11,366 nt of DNA from JBJXGC01 sp046154545 (lineage in GTDB: Bacteria; Chloroflexota; Dehalococcoidia; Tepidiformales; Tepidiformaceae). The stretch is taken from NCBI GenBank assembly GCA_046154545.1, contig JBJXGC010000256.1, forward strand, positions 1 to 11,366. Direction: 5' to 3'. Under the pieces are notes generated by a model. The model was not told the origin of the DNA, made no database searches, and saw only the letters and a list, made by a program, of their open reading frames with translations. Position 1 is the stretch's first letter. Every line of letters starts with the position of its first letter. Positions 5,871 through 11,366 of this stretch are shown here, in pieces. The translations under genes were made by a program, and so were the position numbers.

Positions 5871-6258
5871 GGAATGGAGTTTGAGCAAGCCGCAGTCGAG
5901 CGCGAAGGGAGCGATGGCGCGCCTGCTGCGGGCCCGCGCTACTGGGCGGGCGTTGAGATCAGGCAGGCGTGGTGTAACGCGATCTGCTATCGGTCGCGGG
6001 GCGTAACACGCAGCCCAAGCGGACGTTAAGGCCGAGGGTTACGGGGGATGGCTGGCCGGCGCCGCTCTGACAAGTTCCGGGCTGGAACTGCCACCCGCTG
6101 AATCCATCACCTCTCCGGCCCCGCAGGACGAGGAACTCATCCACTGAGATGTCCGCCTCACAGTGTAGCGGCGCCATCATCCCGCAGGGGCAACACGTAG
6201 GACGAGGGAAGGGGCCGCGAACGGCCCCCTCCCTGGACACTCGTGGAGCGGTGCGCGG
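5871..6258. other. 388-bp region without a convincing gene
   Basis: This interval holds the upstream region of the Cys/His-cluster gene, a strong hairpin at 6206-6233, and a - strand open frame (5959-6240) that lacks an SD and does not resemble a complete protein. Part of that frame, around VDEFLVLRGRRGDGFSGWQF, looks like real protein and may be a gene remnant. I see no tRNA, small RNA family or repeat array here. Confidence 0.5.
6206..6233 (-). terminator. Strong UUCG-loop hairpin after the anchored exported protein gene
   Basis: Twelve-base arms (6206-6217 and 6222-6233) enclose a 4-nt loop. Read on the - strand the loop is TTCG and the only imperfect pair is a G-U wobble. It lies 25 bp beyond the stop of the gene ending at 6259, the right place for a terminator. 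The trailing sequence is pyrimidine-rich but not a T-run. Confidence 0.55.
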
Positions 6259-7182
6259 CTACCGCGCTCGCCGCCTGGTCAACATGAGCATCATGACTCC
6301 GGCTGCCACGGCGAGGAGCGCGAGGCCAACCATCGCTCTCCAGGTGGTCCCGCGGCCGTCGCGCTGTCCCAGTTCGGCGAGCCCAGTCGCGGGGGCAGTA
6401 GGCACCGCGCCGGTGCCCGGCGCAGCCTCGGGGGCCAGGTTTGCATAGGGCTGGGTGACGCCTGGCACGAATGTGCGCCGCTCGAATAGCACACGGCCAT
6501 CCGGGAGGAGGAACGTGACCTCGGCGCCCGCGCGGGAACATGCGGCACCCTGAGCGGGTCCGCCGACCCGGATACGCACGTTGCCCGCGTTGTCCTTCGA
6601 CCGGGCATCGGCGGTATCGGCGGTGGCACAGGTCGCCCCGTCAACCCGCGCAGTCAGCGCCGAGGCGAGCACACGGCCGGTCCCAGGAACGGTGAGAGAG
6701 GCGGCGGGGATGACAAAGGTGGCCACGTCCTTCCCGTTCGCCGCTTCGTCCAGGACCCCGACGATGATTCCCAGCCTCTGGGAAACCAGCGGCTCCTTCA
6801 GGCAGGGACCCGAGACGCCAGGCCACGCCGACATGAGGCCCGCCTTCGGCATCGCGACGTTCGCTTCAACGGAACCGGTCGGCGAAACGGTCGCTTTCGT
6901 GGCGGCTGTACCTGGCAGGAGCCCGAGAACGCGCGCGCCATCGCGGTCGTACAGGGCGACGTCCACGTCCTGGCCGCCGCAGGCGGGCGGGAGCAGCGCC
7001 CTCACAGGGACGACCGAGTCGCGGCCAAGAACGAAGAGGGCGAGCGGCGCTGGAGACTCGATGCGGGCATTGGGCGTCGGTGGCTCCTGCGCCCGCGCTG
7101 CCTGGCTGCTAAACAGGACGGTCATGGCTGCGATGAGCGGCAGCACTGCGGTGAATTCGTGACGAGTGATGCTCGAAAGCAT
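6259..7182 (-). CDS. Exported protein with signal peptide and C-terminal membrane anchor, function unknown
   Basis: This 307-residue protein has a signal peptide (residues 1-31, hydrophobic core around 12-24, probable cleavage after ARA). The extracellular part is rich in Ala, Val, Gly and Pro with four Cys that could form two disulfides. It ends in a single hydrophobic helix (about 283-301) and the basic tail TRRRAR, so it should be anchored at the membrane and face outward. I recognise no catalytic motif; the body reads as beta-rich, adhesin- or scaffold-like. ATG 7182 follows the TAA of the metalloprotease gene by only 2 bp, implying one transcript; a GTG at 7194 would overlap that gene and add four residues. 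The product may be a partner or substrate of the protease, which is inference from linkage only. Confidence 0.65.
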   Translation of the reverse strand: MLSSITRHEFTAVLPLIAAMTVLFSSQAARAQEPPTPNARIESPAPLALFVLGRDSVVPVRALLPPACGGQDVDVALYDRDGARVLGLLPGTAATKATVSPTGSVEANVAMPKAGLMSAWPGVSGPCLKEPLVSQRLGIIVGVLDEAANGKDVATFVIPAASLTVPGTGRVLASALTARVDGATCATADTADARSKDNAGNVRIRVGGPAQGAACSRAGAEVTFLLPDGRVLFERRTFVPGVTQPYANLAPEAAPGTGAVPTAPATGLAELGQRDGRGTTWRAMVGLALLAVAAGVMMLMLTRRRAR

Positions 7183-7184
7183 GT

Positions 7185-7889
7185 TTACTGCCACCCGCTC
7201 CGGCTGATGATGGCGTTCTTCTCAGCGTCCGTGAGATAGTAGTTGTAGTACGGTGAGGCACATGGACTGTTGTTCATAAGCGGAAGATTGCTCGTGATCC
7301 CGGGGTGCGTATGGCACGCGAACGTCGCCTCAGGCAGGCCGAGCGCGTGAGAGAGCTCGTGTCGCACTACGTGCTGGTATGCATACCATGTGTTCGGTAT
7401 GGCGGATGTCTTCATAGCGATGACGAAGACCGGAGCGGATGTCGATCCCAGCATGCAGTTCGCGTTGTTATAAGAACCCGCCGAGATGTGCGTTGCGGCC
7501 CAAAACCCCGACGCTACGGTCGGAACTGTGCAGCTCGGTGCCCAATCGAGCGTTGTGGCTTGGATGTCGTACAGAGTGCAGCTCACGGCGAGTCCGCATG
7601 ACACCGAGCCGCTTGGTACGAGAACACGGGAGAATCCCGTCCGAGCGGTGAAGTGCCCTGAAGCGTCGCTGAGGGCAACGTTGGCCGAGAGCGAGCTGCT
7701 GGCGATGAGGTAAGTGCCGTTGGGTCCTGGCAGGTACGTGTACGGAGCGGCGCCTGGACTGTAATCGTGTGCGCTGGCGCTCGATGCCGGGTATGCGAGG
7801 AGCGCGAGTAGCGCGAGCAAACCGAGCGCGATGCTTGTGGTGGCGACGGTGATCCGTGGTCTGCCGTTAGGTGTGGCAGAATCGTTCAC
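7185..7889 (-). CDS. Secreted metzincin-like zinc metalloprotease
   Basis: This 234-residue protein starts at GTG 7889, chosen because AAAGGGAG (7897-7904) sits 7 nt upstream; an ATG at 7943 would add 18 residues ahead of the signal peptide. The signal peptide spans about 1-40, ending SSASA before HDYSP. The catalytic segment is HELSHALGLPEATFACH (177-193): HExxH with the downstream Gly expected of metzincins. The third-ligand position, normally His or Asp, is Glu187, with His193 as another candidate. A Met-turn-like LPLMNNS and then YYLTDAEKNAI match the end of matrixin-type domains. Several Cys suggest extracellular disulfides. It probably degrades extracellular protein. It is followed at 2 bp by the anchored exported protein gene and preceded by a GerE-type regulator. 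Confidence 0.8.
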   Translation of the reverse strand: MNDSATPNGRPRITVATTSIALGLLALLALLAYPASSASAHDYSPGAAPYTYLPGPNGTYLIASSSLSANVALSDASGHFTARTGFSRVLVPSGSVSCGLAVSCTLYDIQATTLDWAPSCTVPTVASGFWAATHISAGSYNNANCMLGSTSAPVFVIAMKTSAIPNTWYAYQHVVRHELSHALGLPEATFACHTHPGITSNLPLMNNSPCASPYYNYYLTDAEKNAIISRSGWQ

Positions 7890-7896
7890 TTGATGA

Positions 7897-7904
7897 CTCC
7901 CTTT
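7897..7904 (-). promoter_or_regulatory. Ribosome binding site fixing the metalloprotease start
   Basis: AAAGGGAG on the - strand lies 7 nt before GTG 7889 and is far stronger than anything before ATG 7943, so GTG is the preferred start. Confidence 0.65.
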
Positions 7905-7912
7905 GCTGAGTG

Positions 7913-7926
7913 TCTCCGGCCGGAGA
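7913..7926. promoter_or_regulatory. 14-bp perfect palindrome upstream of the metalloprotease gene
   Basis: TCTCCGGCCGGAGA is a perfect palindrome 23 bp upstream of the GTG. Its size and position fit a dimeric-regulator operator near the transcription start, although GC-rich DNA yields such sequences by chance. Confidence 0.35.
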
Positions 7927-7960
7927 TAGCCAAGTGTTGGCATCGACGCTGTTCCCCGTA

Positions 7961-7978
7961 CAGCACAAAACTGTGCTG
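7961..7978. promoter_or_regulatory. Inverted repeat CAGCACA-AAAC-TGTGCTG between regulator and metalloprotease genes
   Basis: Perfect 7-bp arms around a 4-nt loop stand out in a locally AT-richer stretch, 24 bp past the regulator stop and about 70 bp before the metalloprotease start. It could be an operator or a hairpin ending the regulator transcript; no T-run follows on the - strand. Confidence 0.45.
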
Positions 7979-8002
7979 CCCGCCTCTTGTTTTACGGAGT
8001 GT

Positions 8003-8314
8003 TTACGCGCCTTCTGCCTCCACGCAGCATTCGACGTGGGTGGCGCACCATGCGACGAGTTCGTAGTGTGTCAGGCCCGTCCGGTCGGCGAAGCGGCGCA
8101 GGCGCGAGCGGAGGGCCGGGAAGGTCAGGTCGAGCGCCTCCATGATGGCGGCGTCGGCCGTGCCCTGGGCGCGCAGGCGCATCACCTCACGCTCGGCGGC
8201 GGTCAGATCCCAGTGGAGGGCCAGGAATTCGCCCCCCCCCCCCGGCTGTGGACTGGCCTGTTGTGTTGGATTGCCACATCGGCTCCTCGCTCTCGCGGAA
8301 GGTGTCCCAAGCAT
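8003..8314 (-). CDS. Single-domain LuxR/GerE-type transcriptional regulator, 5' end disturbed by a poly-G run
   Basis: As read here the frame gives 103 residues from ATG 8314. The recognisable part is a LuxR/GerE helix-turn-helix: LTAAEREVMRLRAQG, then AAIMEALDLTFPALRSRLRR, then the ELVAWC end, matching the LTxxExEVLxLxAxG pattern. There is no receiver or sensor domain. The start is in doubt. A second ATG at 8279, preceded by GAGGAG (8283-8288), lies in another frame and would begin MWQSNTTGQSTAGG. It joins the helix-turn-helix frame only if the G run (8232-8243) had 11 or 14 bases instead of 12. So this is a sequencing or assembly slip, a phase-variable gene, or a true start at 8314. The two exported-protein genes downstream are plausible targets. 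Confidence 0.6.
   Translation of the reverse strand: MLGTPSARARSRCGNPTQQASPQPGGGGEFLALHWDLTAAEREVMRLRAQGTADAAIMEALDLTFPALRSRLRRFADRTGLTHYELVAWCATHVECCVEAEGA
8232..8243. repeat. Homopolymer run of 12 C (12 G in the sense of the regulator)
   Basis: This uninterrupted run of 12 C is the longest homopolymer I noticed in the window. It sits in the first third of the regulator gene and encodes a Gly4 stretch. Such runs slip during replication and sequencing, and its length sets which upstream start is in frame. Confidence 0.9.
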
Positions 8315-8460
8315 CCTAACGAAGCGGGTCAAGCGAATATTCCCCGGCCTTAACCGAGTCGCGGACCACGTGCCACGGGAGGGCGTTGGGCGCGCATTGG
8401 AGTGGCCCGGACATAAGCGCCCACTGAGGGGCGCGGCTCCGGGGCTTACGGCTCGCGCCT

Positions 8461-8970
8461 TCAGGACTCGAATTCGGCGCGGACTGCCTCGTCCTTCTTG
8501 AGGACGGCTGCCGCGAGGGCGGCCTGGAAGGCGACCACGCGCTCGCGGAGGGCGGGGTCGGAGGCGGCGAGGATGCGGACGGCCATGAGACCGGCGTTGC
8601 GGGCGCCGCCGATGGCCATCGTGGCTACCGGGATGCCGGCGGGCATCTGGACCATGGAGAGCAGCGAATCGAGGCCGGCCGTGTGCTGGAGCGGCACGGG
8701 TACGCCGATGACGGGCAGGGGTGTGGCGGCGGCGATGACGCCGGCCAGGTGGGCGGCGCCGCCGGCCCCGGCGATGATCACGCGGAGACCGCGGTCCACG
8801 GCGGTGCGCGAGTACTCGATGGTCGCGAGGGGAGCACGATGGGCCGAAAGGACCCGCACTTCGCAGGCGATATCGAATTCGGCCAGGGCCTCGGCCGCGG
8901 CCCGCATGAGCGGGAGGTCTGAGTCGCTTCCCATGACGATCCCAACGGTCGGCTGGCGCTTCGCGGCCAT
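8461..8970 (-). CDS. purE: N5-carboxyaminoimidazole ribonucleotide mutase (purine biosynthesis)
   Basis: This 169-residue cytoplasmic class I PurE interconverts N5-CAIR and CAIR in de novo purine synthesis, normally working after PurK. Hallmarks are GSDSD (14-18), SAHRAP with the catalytic His44, AGAGGAAHLAG around 67-77 with His74, ATPLPVIGVPV, and MAIGGARNAGL near the C-terminus. ATG 8970 is preferred over ATG 8976 because GGAGGG (8977-8982) lies 6 nt before it but directly abuts the earlier one. No purK or other pur gene is adjacent in this window. About 150 bp separate it from the regulator downstream, with no clear terminator. Confidence 0.95.
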   Translation of the reverse strand: MAAKRQPTVGIVMGSDSDLPLMRAAAEALAEFDIACEVRVLSAHRAPLATIEYSRTAVDRGLRVIIAGAGGAAHLAGVIAAATPLPVIGVPVPLQHTAGLDSLLSMVQMPAGIPVATMAIGGARNAGLMAVRILAASDPALRERVVAFQAALAAAVLKKDEAVRAEFES

Positions 8971-8976
8971 GGGCAT

Positions 8977-8982
8977 CCCTCC
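8977..8982 (-). promoter_or_regulatory. Ribosome binding site fixing the purE start
   Basis: GGAGGG on the - strand lies 6 nt before ATG 8970 and touches ATG 8976, favouring the shorter protein. Confidence 0.65.
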
Positions 8983-8991
8983 GGAGCACGG

Positions 8992-9017
8992 ATCCGGTGG
9001 CGACCGGTCGTCCGGAT
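8992..9017. promoter_or_regulatory. Nested palindrome in the purE upstream region
   Basis: The outer arms ATCCGG (8992-8997) and CCGGAT (9012-9017) enclose the perfect 10-bp palindrome CGACCGGTCG (9001-9010). It lies 21-47 bp upstream of the purE start and may be a leader hairpin or operator. A weak -10-like TACCAT on the - strand overlaps its outer edge (9016-9021). Confidence 0.35.
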
Positions 9018-9104
9018 GGTAGCGGCGGCTGCGGCCGGGGGCTACGGCGCGCCCCGGCGATGCTTGCCTGGCTGGTGGCCTGGGCGCCCCTCCGGGCGGG
9101 GAAC

Positions 9105-9197
9105 CTACCCCTGGATCGCGTTGATGATGCCAAGAGCACCGGCAGCAAGGCCGAGGGCGAGAAGACGGGGTGAGAGAGTGAGCACTCGTGTTCGCAT
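9105..9197 (-). CDS. Possible 30-residue single-pass membrane peptide
   Basis: This short frame begins MRTRVL, continues with a hydrophobic stretch LLALGLAAGALGIINA, and ends at TAG. The basic start and single hydrophobic helix resemble a small membrane peptide. No SD is visible, and the frame is also open upstream, so it may be chance. It lies 52 bp downstream of the PPOX gene on the same strand. Confidence 0.25.
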   Translation of the reverse strand: MRTRVLTLSPRLLALGLAAGALGIINAIQG

Positions 9198-9249
9198 GAT
9201 CACAGGTTCGGCTGCTGGCGTCCGGAGTGCAGGCGGGGACACGCTGATT

Positions 9250-9669
9250 TCACCCGTCCATCCACCGCCACGAAACCACGCGGGCGACCGGCAGCCGTAC
9301 GAGGGGTAAGCGTTCGAGGGCCATCGCTTCGTAGCGAGGATAGCGGTCCCGCAAGGCGGCGAGGGCGGCGGGCCATTCGTCGCCCCGTGCGAGGACGTCG
9401 GCCTGGCCTTCGCAGCGCACCCAGGCCAGGGCCGTCCAGTCCTCGGCGTAGTGCTGGACGAGGACGCTGGCACGGGGGTCGCGGGCGAGGTTCCGGAGGC
9501 GGGCGAGCGTGCCGGCGCGTTTGGGCTTCTCGTCGATAGCGATGACGATGGTGCCCTCGACCAGGGCGTAGCAGACGGGCACCAGGTGGGGCCGGCCATC
9601 GGCCGCGATAGTGCCGAGCGTCGCCGTCCGCGCGGCGGCCAGGAGGGCGAGCTGCCAGTCCTCGAACAT
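9250..9669 (-). CDS. PPOX-class flavin/F420-dependent oxidoreductase (TIGR03668-like)
   Basis: This protein of about 139 residues belongs to the split-barrel FMN/F420-binding family. The N-terminal strand pair TATLGTIAADGRPHLVPVCY is characteristic, followed by IDEKPKR, LRNLARDPRASVLVQHY, EDWTALAWVR and YPRYEAM; this order is that of the TIGR03668 group annotated as PPOX-class F420-dependent enzymes. Whether the cofactor is FMN or F420 cannot be told from sequence, and the substrate is unknown. ATG 9669 (MFEDWQ) gives the family length; the frame stays open to 9771 but the extra N-terminus is not conserved-looking and would overlap the divergent ROK gene. No strong SD precedes the start. Confidence 0.85.
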   Translation of the reverse strand: MFEDWQLALLAAARTATLGTIAADGRPHLVPVCYALVEGTIVIAIDEKPKRAGTLARLRNLARDPRASVLVQHYAEDWTALAWVRCEGQADVLARGDEWPAALAALRDRYPRYEAMALERLPLVRLPVARVVSWRWMDG

Positions 9670-9751
9670 GGCCCGAGCGTGCCACAGGCGGCCGGGGCGC
9701 GCCACGCCGCCCTCCGGGAAGACCCGGCTCGTTCGGCGGACGCGGGTTGCG

Positions 9752-9757
9752 TAGAGT
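9752..9757 (+). promoter_or_regulatory. -10-like box of the ROK kinase gene, very close to its ATG
   Basis: TAGAGT at 9752-9757 lies 7 bp before ATG 9765, which would put the transcription start at or next to the ATG and give a leaderless message. No convincing -35 box is seen, so this is tentative. Confidence 0.2.
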
Positions 9758-9764
9758 GGAGGCG

Positions 9765-10712
9765 ATGACACGCGTGGTAGTGGCCGGAGACCTCGGGGGG
9801 ACGCATCTGCGGGCCGCCCTCGTGGATGAGACGGGCCGGGTGTTCGCCCGGAGAGACCGCCCGACGCCGCCGGCCGCGACCTCAGCCCAGATCCTGGAGG
9901 TGATCAAGGACCTCTTCGCGACTGTCTCCGGCGCCTCGGTGACGCGGCCGGAGGGGGCCTGCATCGCGCTCCCGGGCCTGATCAACGCGGACGAGGGGAT
10001 GGTCATCCTGGCGCCGAATGTGCCGGGCTTCCGCAACCTGGCGCTGGGGCGGCCCATCGCGGAGCATCTCGGGCTGCCTGTCTGGCTGGAGAACGACGCC
10101 AGCGCAGCGGCCCTGGGCGAACACCGGTACGGGGCCGGGAAGGGTACGCGCCACCTCCTCCATGGCACGCTCGGGACGGGCATCGGCGGTGGCATTGTGA
10201 TCGACGGGAAGCTCTACCGGGGGGCGAAGGGGCTGGCGGGCGAGATCGGCCACGTCGTGATCGACCCGGCCGGCCCGCGCTGCAACTGTGGCTCGCGGGG
10301 CTGCCTCGAGGCGCTGGTGAGCGGGGTGGCCTTCGCCGAGCGGGCACGCCGCATAGTGGCGACGGGCAAGTCCCCGGTGCTGCAGGAGATCGCGGGCTAC
10401 GACCCGCCGACGGCGGCCCAGCTCGAGGCTGCGGCGCGCGCGGGGGACAAGCTCTGTGAGGCCGAGATCCGGAACGGCGGCCACCTCCTCGGCCTCGCCC
10501 TGGGGGGGCTGGTGAACGTCCTCAACCCGGACGTGGTGACGCTGAGTGGGGGGTTGCTCGGCATGGGCGAGATGCTCCTGGGGCCGATGAAGGAGGCGAT
10601 GTACTCGATCGCCTACGGGCCGGCTTCGGGCACGATCGTGCGGGTGAGCGAGCTGGGCGAGGACGCGGGCCTGCTGGGGGCGGCGGCGGTGGCCTTCGAA
10701 CGGCTGGGGTAG
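9765..10712 (+). CDS. ROK-family sugar kinase (glucokinase-like)
   Basis: This 315-residue cytoplasmic enzyme should phosphorylate glucose or a related sugar with ATP. The N-terminal phosphate loop is DLGGTHLRAALVD (9-21), the catalytic region ENDASAAALGEHRYG (109-123) carries Asp111, and GTGIGGGIVIDG (137-148) is the second phosphate-binding motif. Glu160 and His163 in GEIGH plus the zinc cluster CNCGSRGCLE (173-182) define the ROK family. It has no N-terminal helix-turn-helix, so it is a kinase rather than a ROK repressor. GGAGG lies only 2 nt before ATG 9765; a TTG at 9747 would add six unneeded residues. The gene diverges from the PPOX gene and converges on the deacetylase gene, with 3 bp between stops. 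Confidence 0.92.
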   Translation: MTRVVVAGDLGGTHLRAALVDETGRVFARRDRPTPPAATSAQILEVIKDLFATVSGASVTRPEGACIALPGLINADEGMVILAPNVPGFRNLALGRPIAEHLGLPVWLENDASAAALGEHRYGAGKGTRHLLHGTLGTGIGGGIVIDGKLYRGAKGLAGEIGHVVIDPAGPRCNCGSRGCLEALVSGVAFAERARRIVATGKSPVLQEIAGYDPPTAAQLEAAARAGDKLCEAEIRNGGHLLGLALGGLVNVLNPDVVTLSGGLLGMGEMLLGPMKEAMYSIAYGPASGTIVRVSELGEDAGLLGAAAVAFERLG

Positions 10713-10715
10713 GAG

Positions 10716-11366
10716 CTACTTGGCCGGCGGGGTGCTGGGGCCAGGTGGCATGTCGAGGATGATGCGGCGGAAGGCTTCGCCGAACTCGAAGGACTGGCCT
10801 TCGGCGCCCCAGCGGGCCATCTGGACGGCGAAGTCGGCCACGTCGGGGCCGAGCTGGCTGGGGTGGGCGCCAAGGGCCTGCTGCTTCAGGGCGAGGACAT
10901 CGCTGATGTCGACCCAGTGGTTGGCGCTGTTCGTGCCACCCATCCAGATCTGGGCGACCTTGTGGGGTTCGTAGCCGTCGAGCAGGAGCTCGGGGAAGGT
11001 GAGGCGGTCGCGGGCGGTGGGGAAGACGGCATCGACGGCCACATCGCCGGCGACACGGTGGTCAGGGTGGTTGGGGTAGAAGTCGCCGAGGAAGCGGGAG
11101 GTGGGGTCGAAGGTCATGACGACTTCGGGGCGGTGTTTGCGGATGAGGCGGGTGACGTCGCGGCGGAGGTCGAGGGTGTGCTGGAGGTAGGCGTCGGGGT
11201 AGCCCATGAACTCGTAGTTGCGGACGCCGAGGATGGCCCCGGCGGCGCGCTGCTCGGCTTCGCGGATGTCGGCGAGCCGCTCCGGGGTCATGGCCGGGTC
11301 ATCGCTGCCTTTGTCGCCCTTCGTGATGATGACGTAGGTGACTTCACAGCCGGACTTCGCCCAGGT
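10716..11366 (-). CDS. PIG-L/LmbE-family deacetylase, N-terminus beyond the window
   Basis: The frame is open from the right edge to the TAG at 10716-10718, giving 216 residues without the start. It contains the family landmarks VTYVIITKGDKGS, RREAEQ-like REAEQRAAGAILGV, FMGYPDAYL, VVMTFDP and the metal-site segment NHPDHRVAGDVAVDAVFPTAR. The N-terminal metal-binding AHPDD-type motif would lie outside. Family members are zinc-dependent N-deacetylases of N-acetylglucosamine-linked compounds, including mycothiol and bacillithiol precursors; the exact substrate here is not decidable. It is convergent with the ROK kinase gene and may be unrelated to it. Confidence 0.9.
   Translation of the reverse strand, partial: TWAKSGCEVTYVIITKGDKGSDDPAMTPERLADIREAEQRAAGAILGVRNYEFMGYPDAYLQHTLDLRRDVTRLIRKHRPEVVMTFDPTSRFLGDFYPNHPDHRVAGDVAVDAVFPTARDRLTFPELLLDGYEPHKVAQIWMGGTNSANHWVDISDVLALKQQALGAHPSQLGPDVADFAVQMARWGAEGQSFEFGEAFRRIILDMPPGPSTPPAK

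Noticed and set aside
8316..8337. TTGACC and TAGGAT boxes upstream of the regulator as a promoter
   Set aside because: The spacing is only 8 bp, far too short for a sigma70-type promoter.
8315..9148. 381-residue - strand frame reaching from upstream of purE into the regulator
   Set aside because: Its upper part is the Arg/Pro/His-rich alternative frame of purE; only the last segment, the GerE domain, is real.
9200..10195. 331-residue - strand frame overlapping the ROK and PPOX genes
   Set aside because: Pro/Arg-rich shadow; both overlapped genes have strong family motifs.

Overview
This is a GC-rich, gene-dense bacterial chromosome segment. The gene mix suggests a GC-rich Chloroflexota-type bacterium: HtpX, DinB, an ETF pair, a TIGR03668-like flavoprotein, a single-domain GerE regulator, and a retropepsin next to small DGEW proteins. 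That placement is inference from gene style, not from a marker gene. No rRNA, tRNA or CRISPR array is visible.

Layout. (1) 1-196: 3' end of an IS3-type insertion sequence (transposase tail plus terminal repeat). (2) 197-3107, + strand: the membrane protease HtpX, a DinB-superfamily protein, two paralogous small proteins sharing a DGEWVL core, and a retropepsin-like aspartic protease whose start overlaps the stop of the second small gene. (3) 3162-5023, - strand: etfB then etfA, encoding electron transfer flavoprotein, with a good promoter upstream of etfB. (4) 5208-5870, - strand: a Pro-rich protein with a small Cys/His cluster of unknown function. (5) 5871-6258: a 388-bp region without a convincing gene, holding a terminator-like hairpin and a possible gene remnant. 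(6) 6259-8314, - strand: a short LuxR/GerE-type regulator, a secreted zinc metalloprotease, and a signal-peptide protein with a C-terminal membrane anchor. The regulator is interrupted near its start by a run of 12 G. The last two genes are 2 bp apart and form an export pair. (7) 8461-9669, - strand: PPOX-class flavin/F420 protein, a possible 30-residue membrane peptide, and purE (purine biosynthesis). (8) 9765-10712, + strand: ROK-family sugar kinase, convergent with a PIG-L/LmbE deacetylase that runs off the right edge.

The strongest candidates for something undescribed are the duplicated DGEW small protein coupled to a retropepsin, the poly-G tract that switches reading frame at the start of the GerE regulator beside a secreted protease pair, and the repeated placement of -10-like boxes inside GC-rich inverted repeats.
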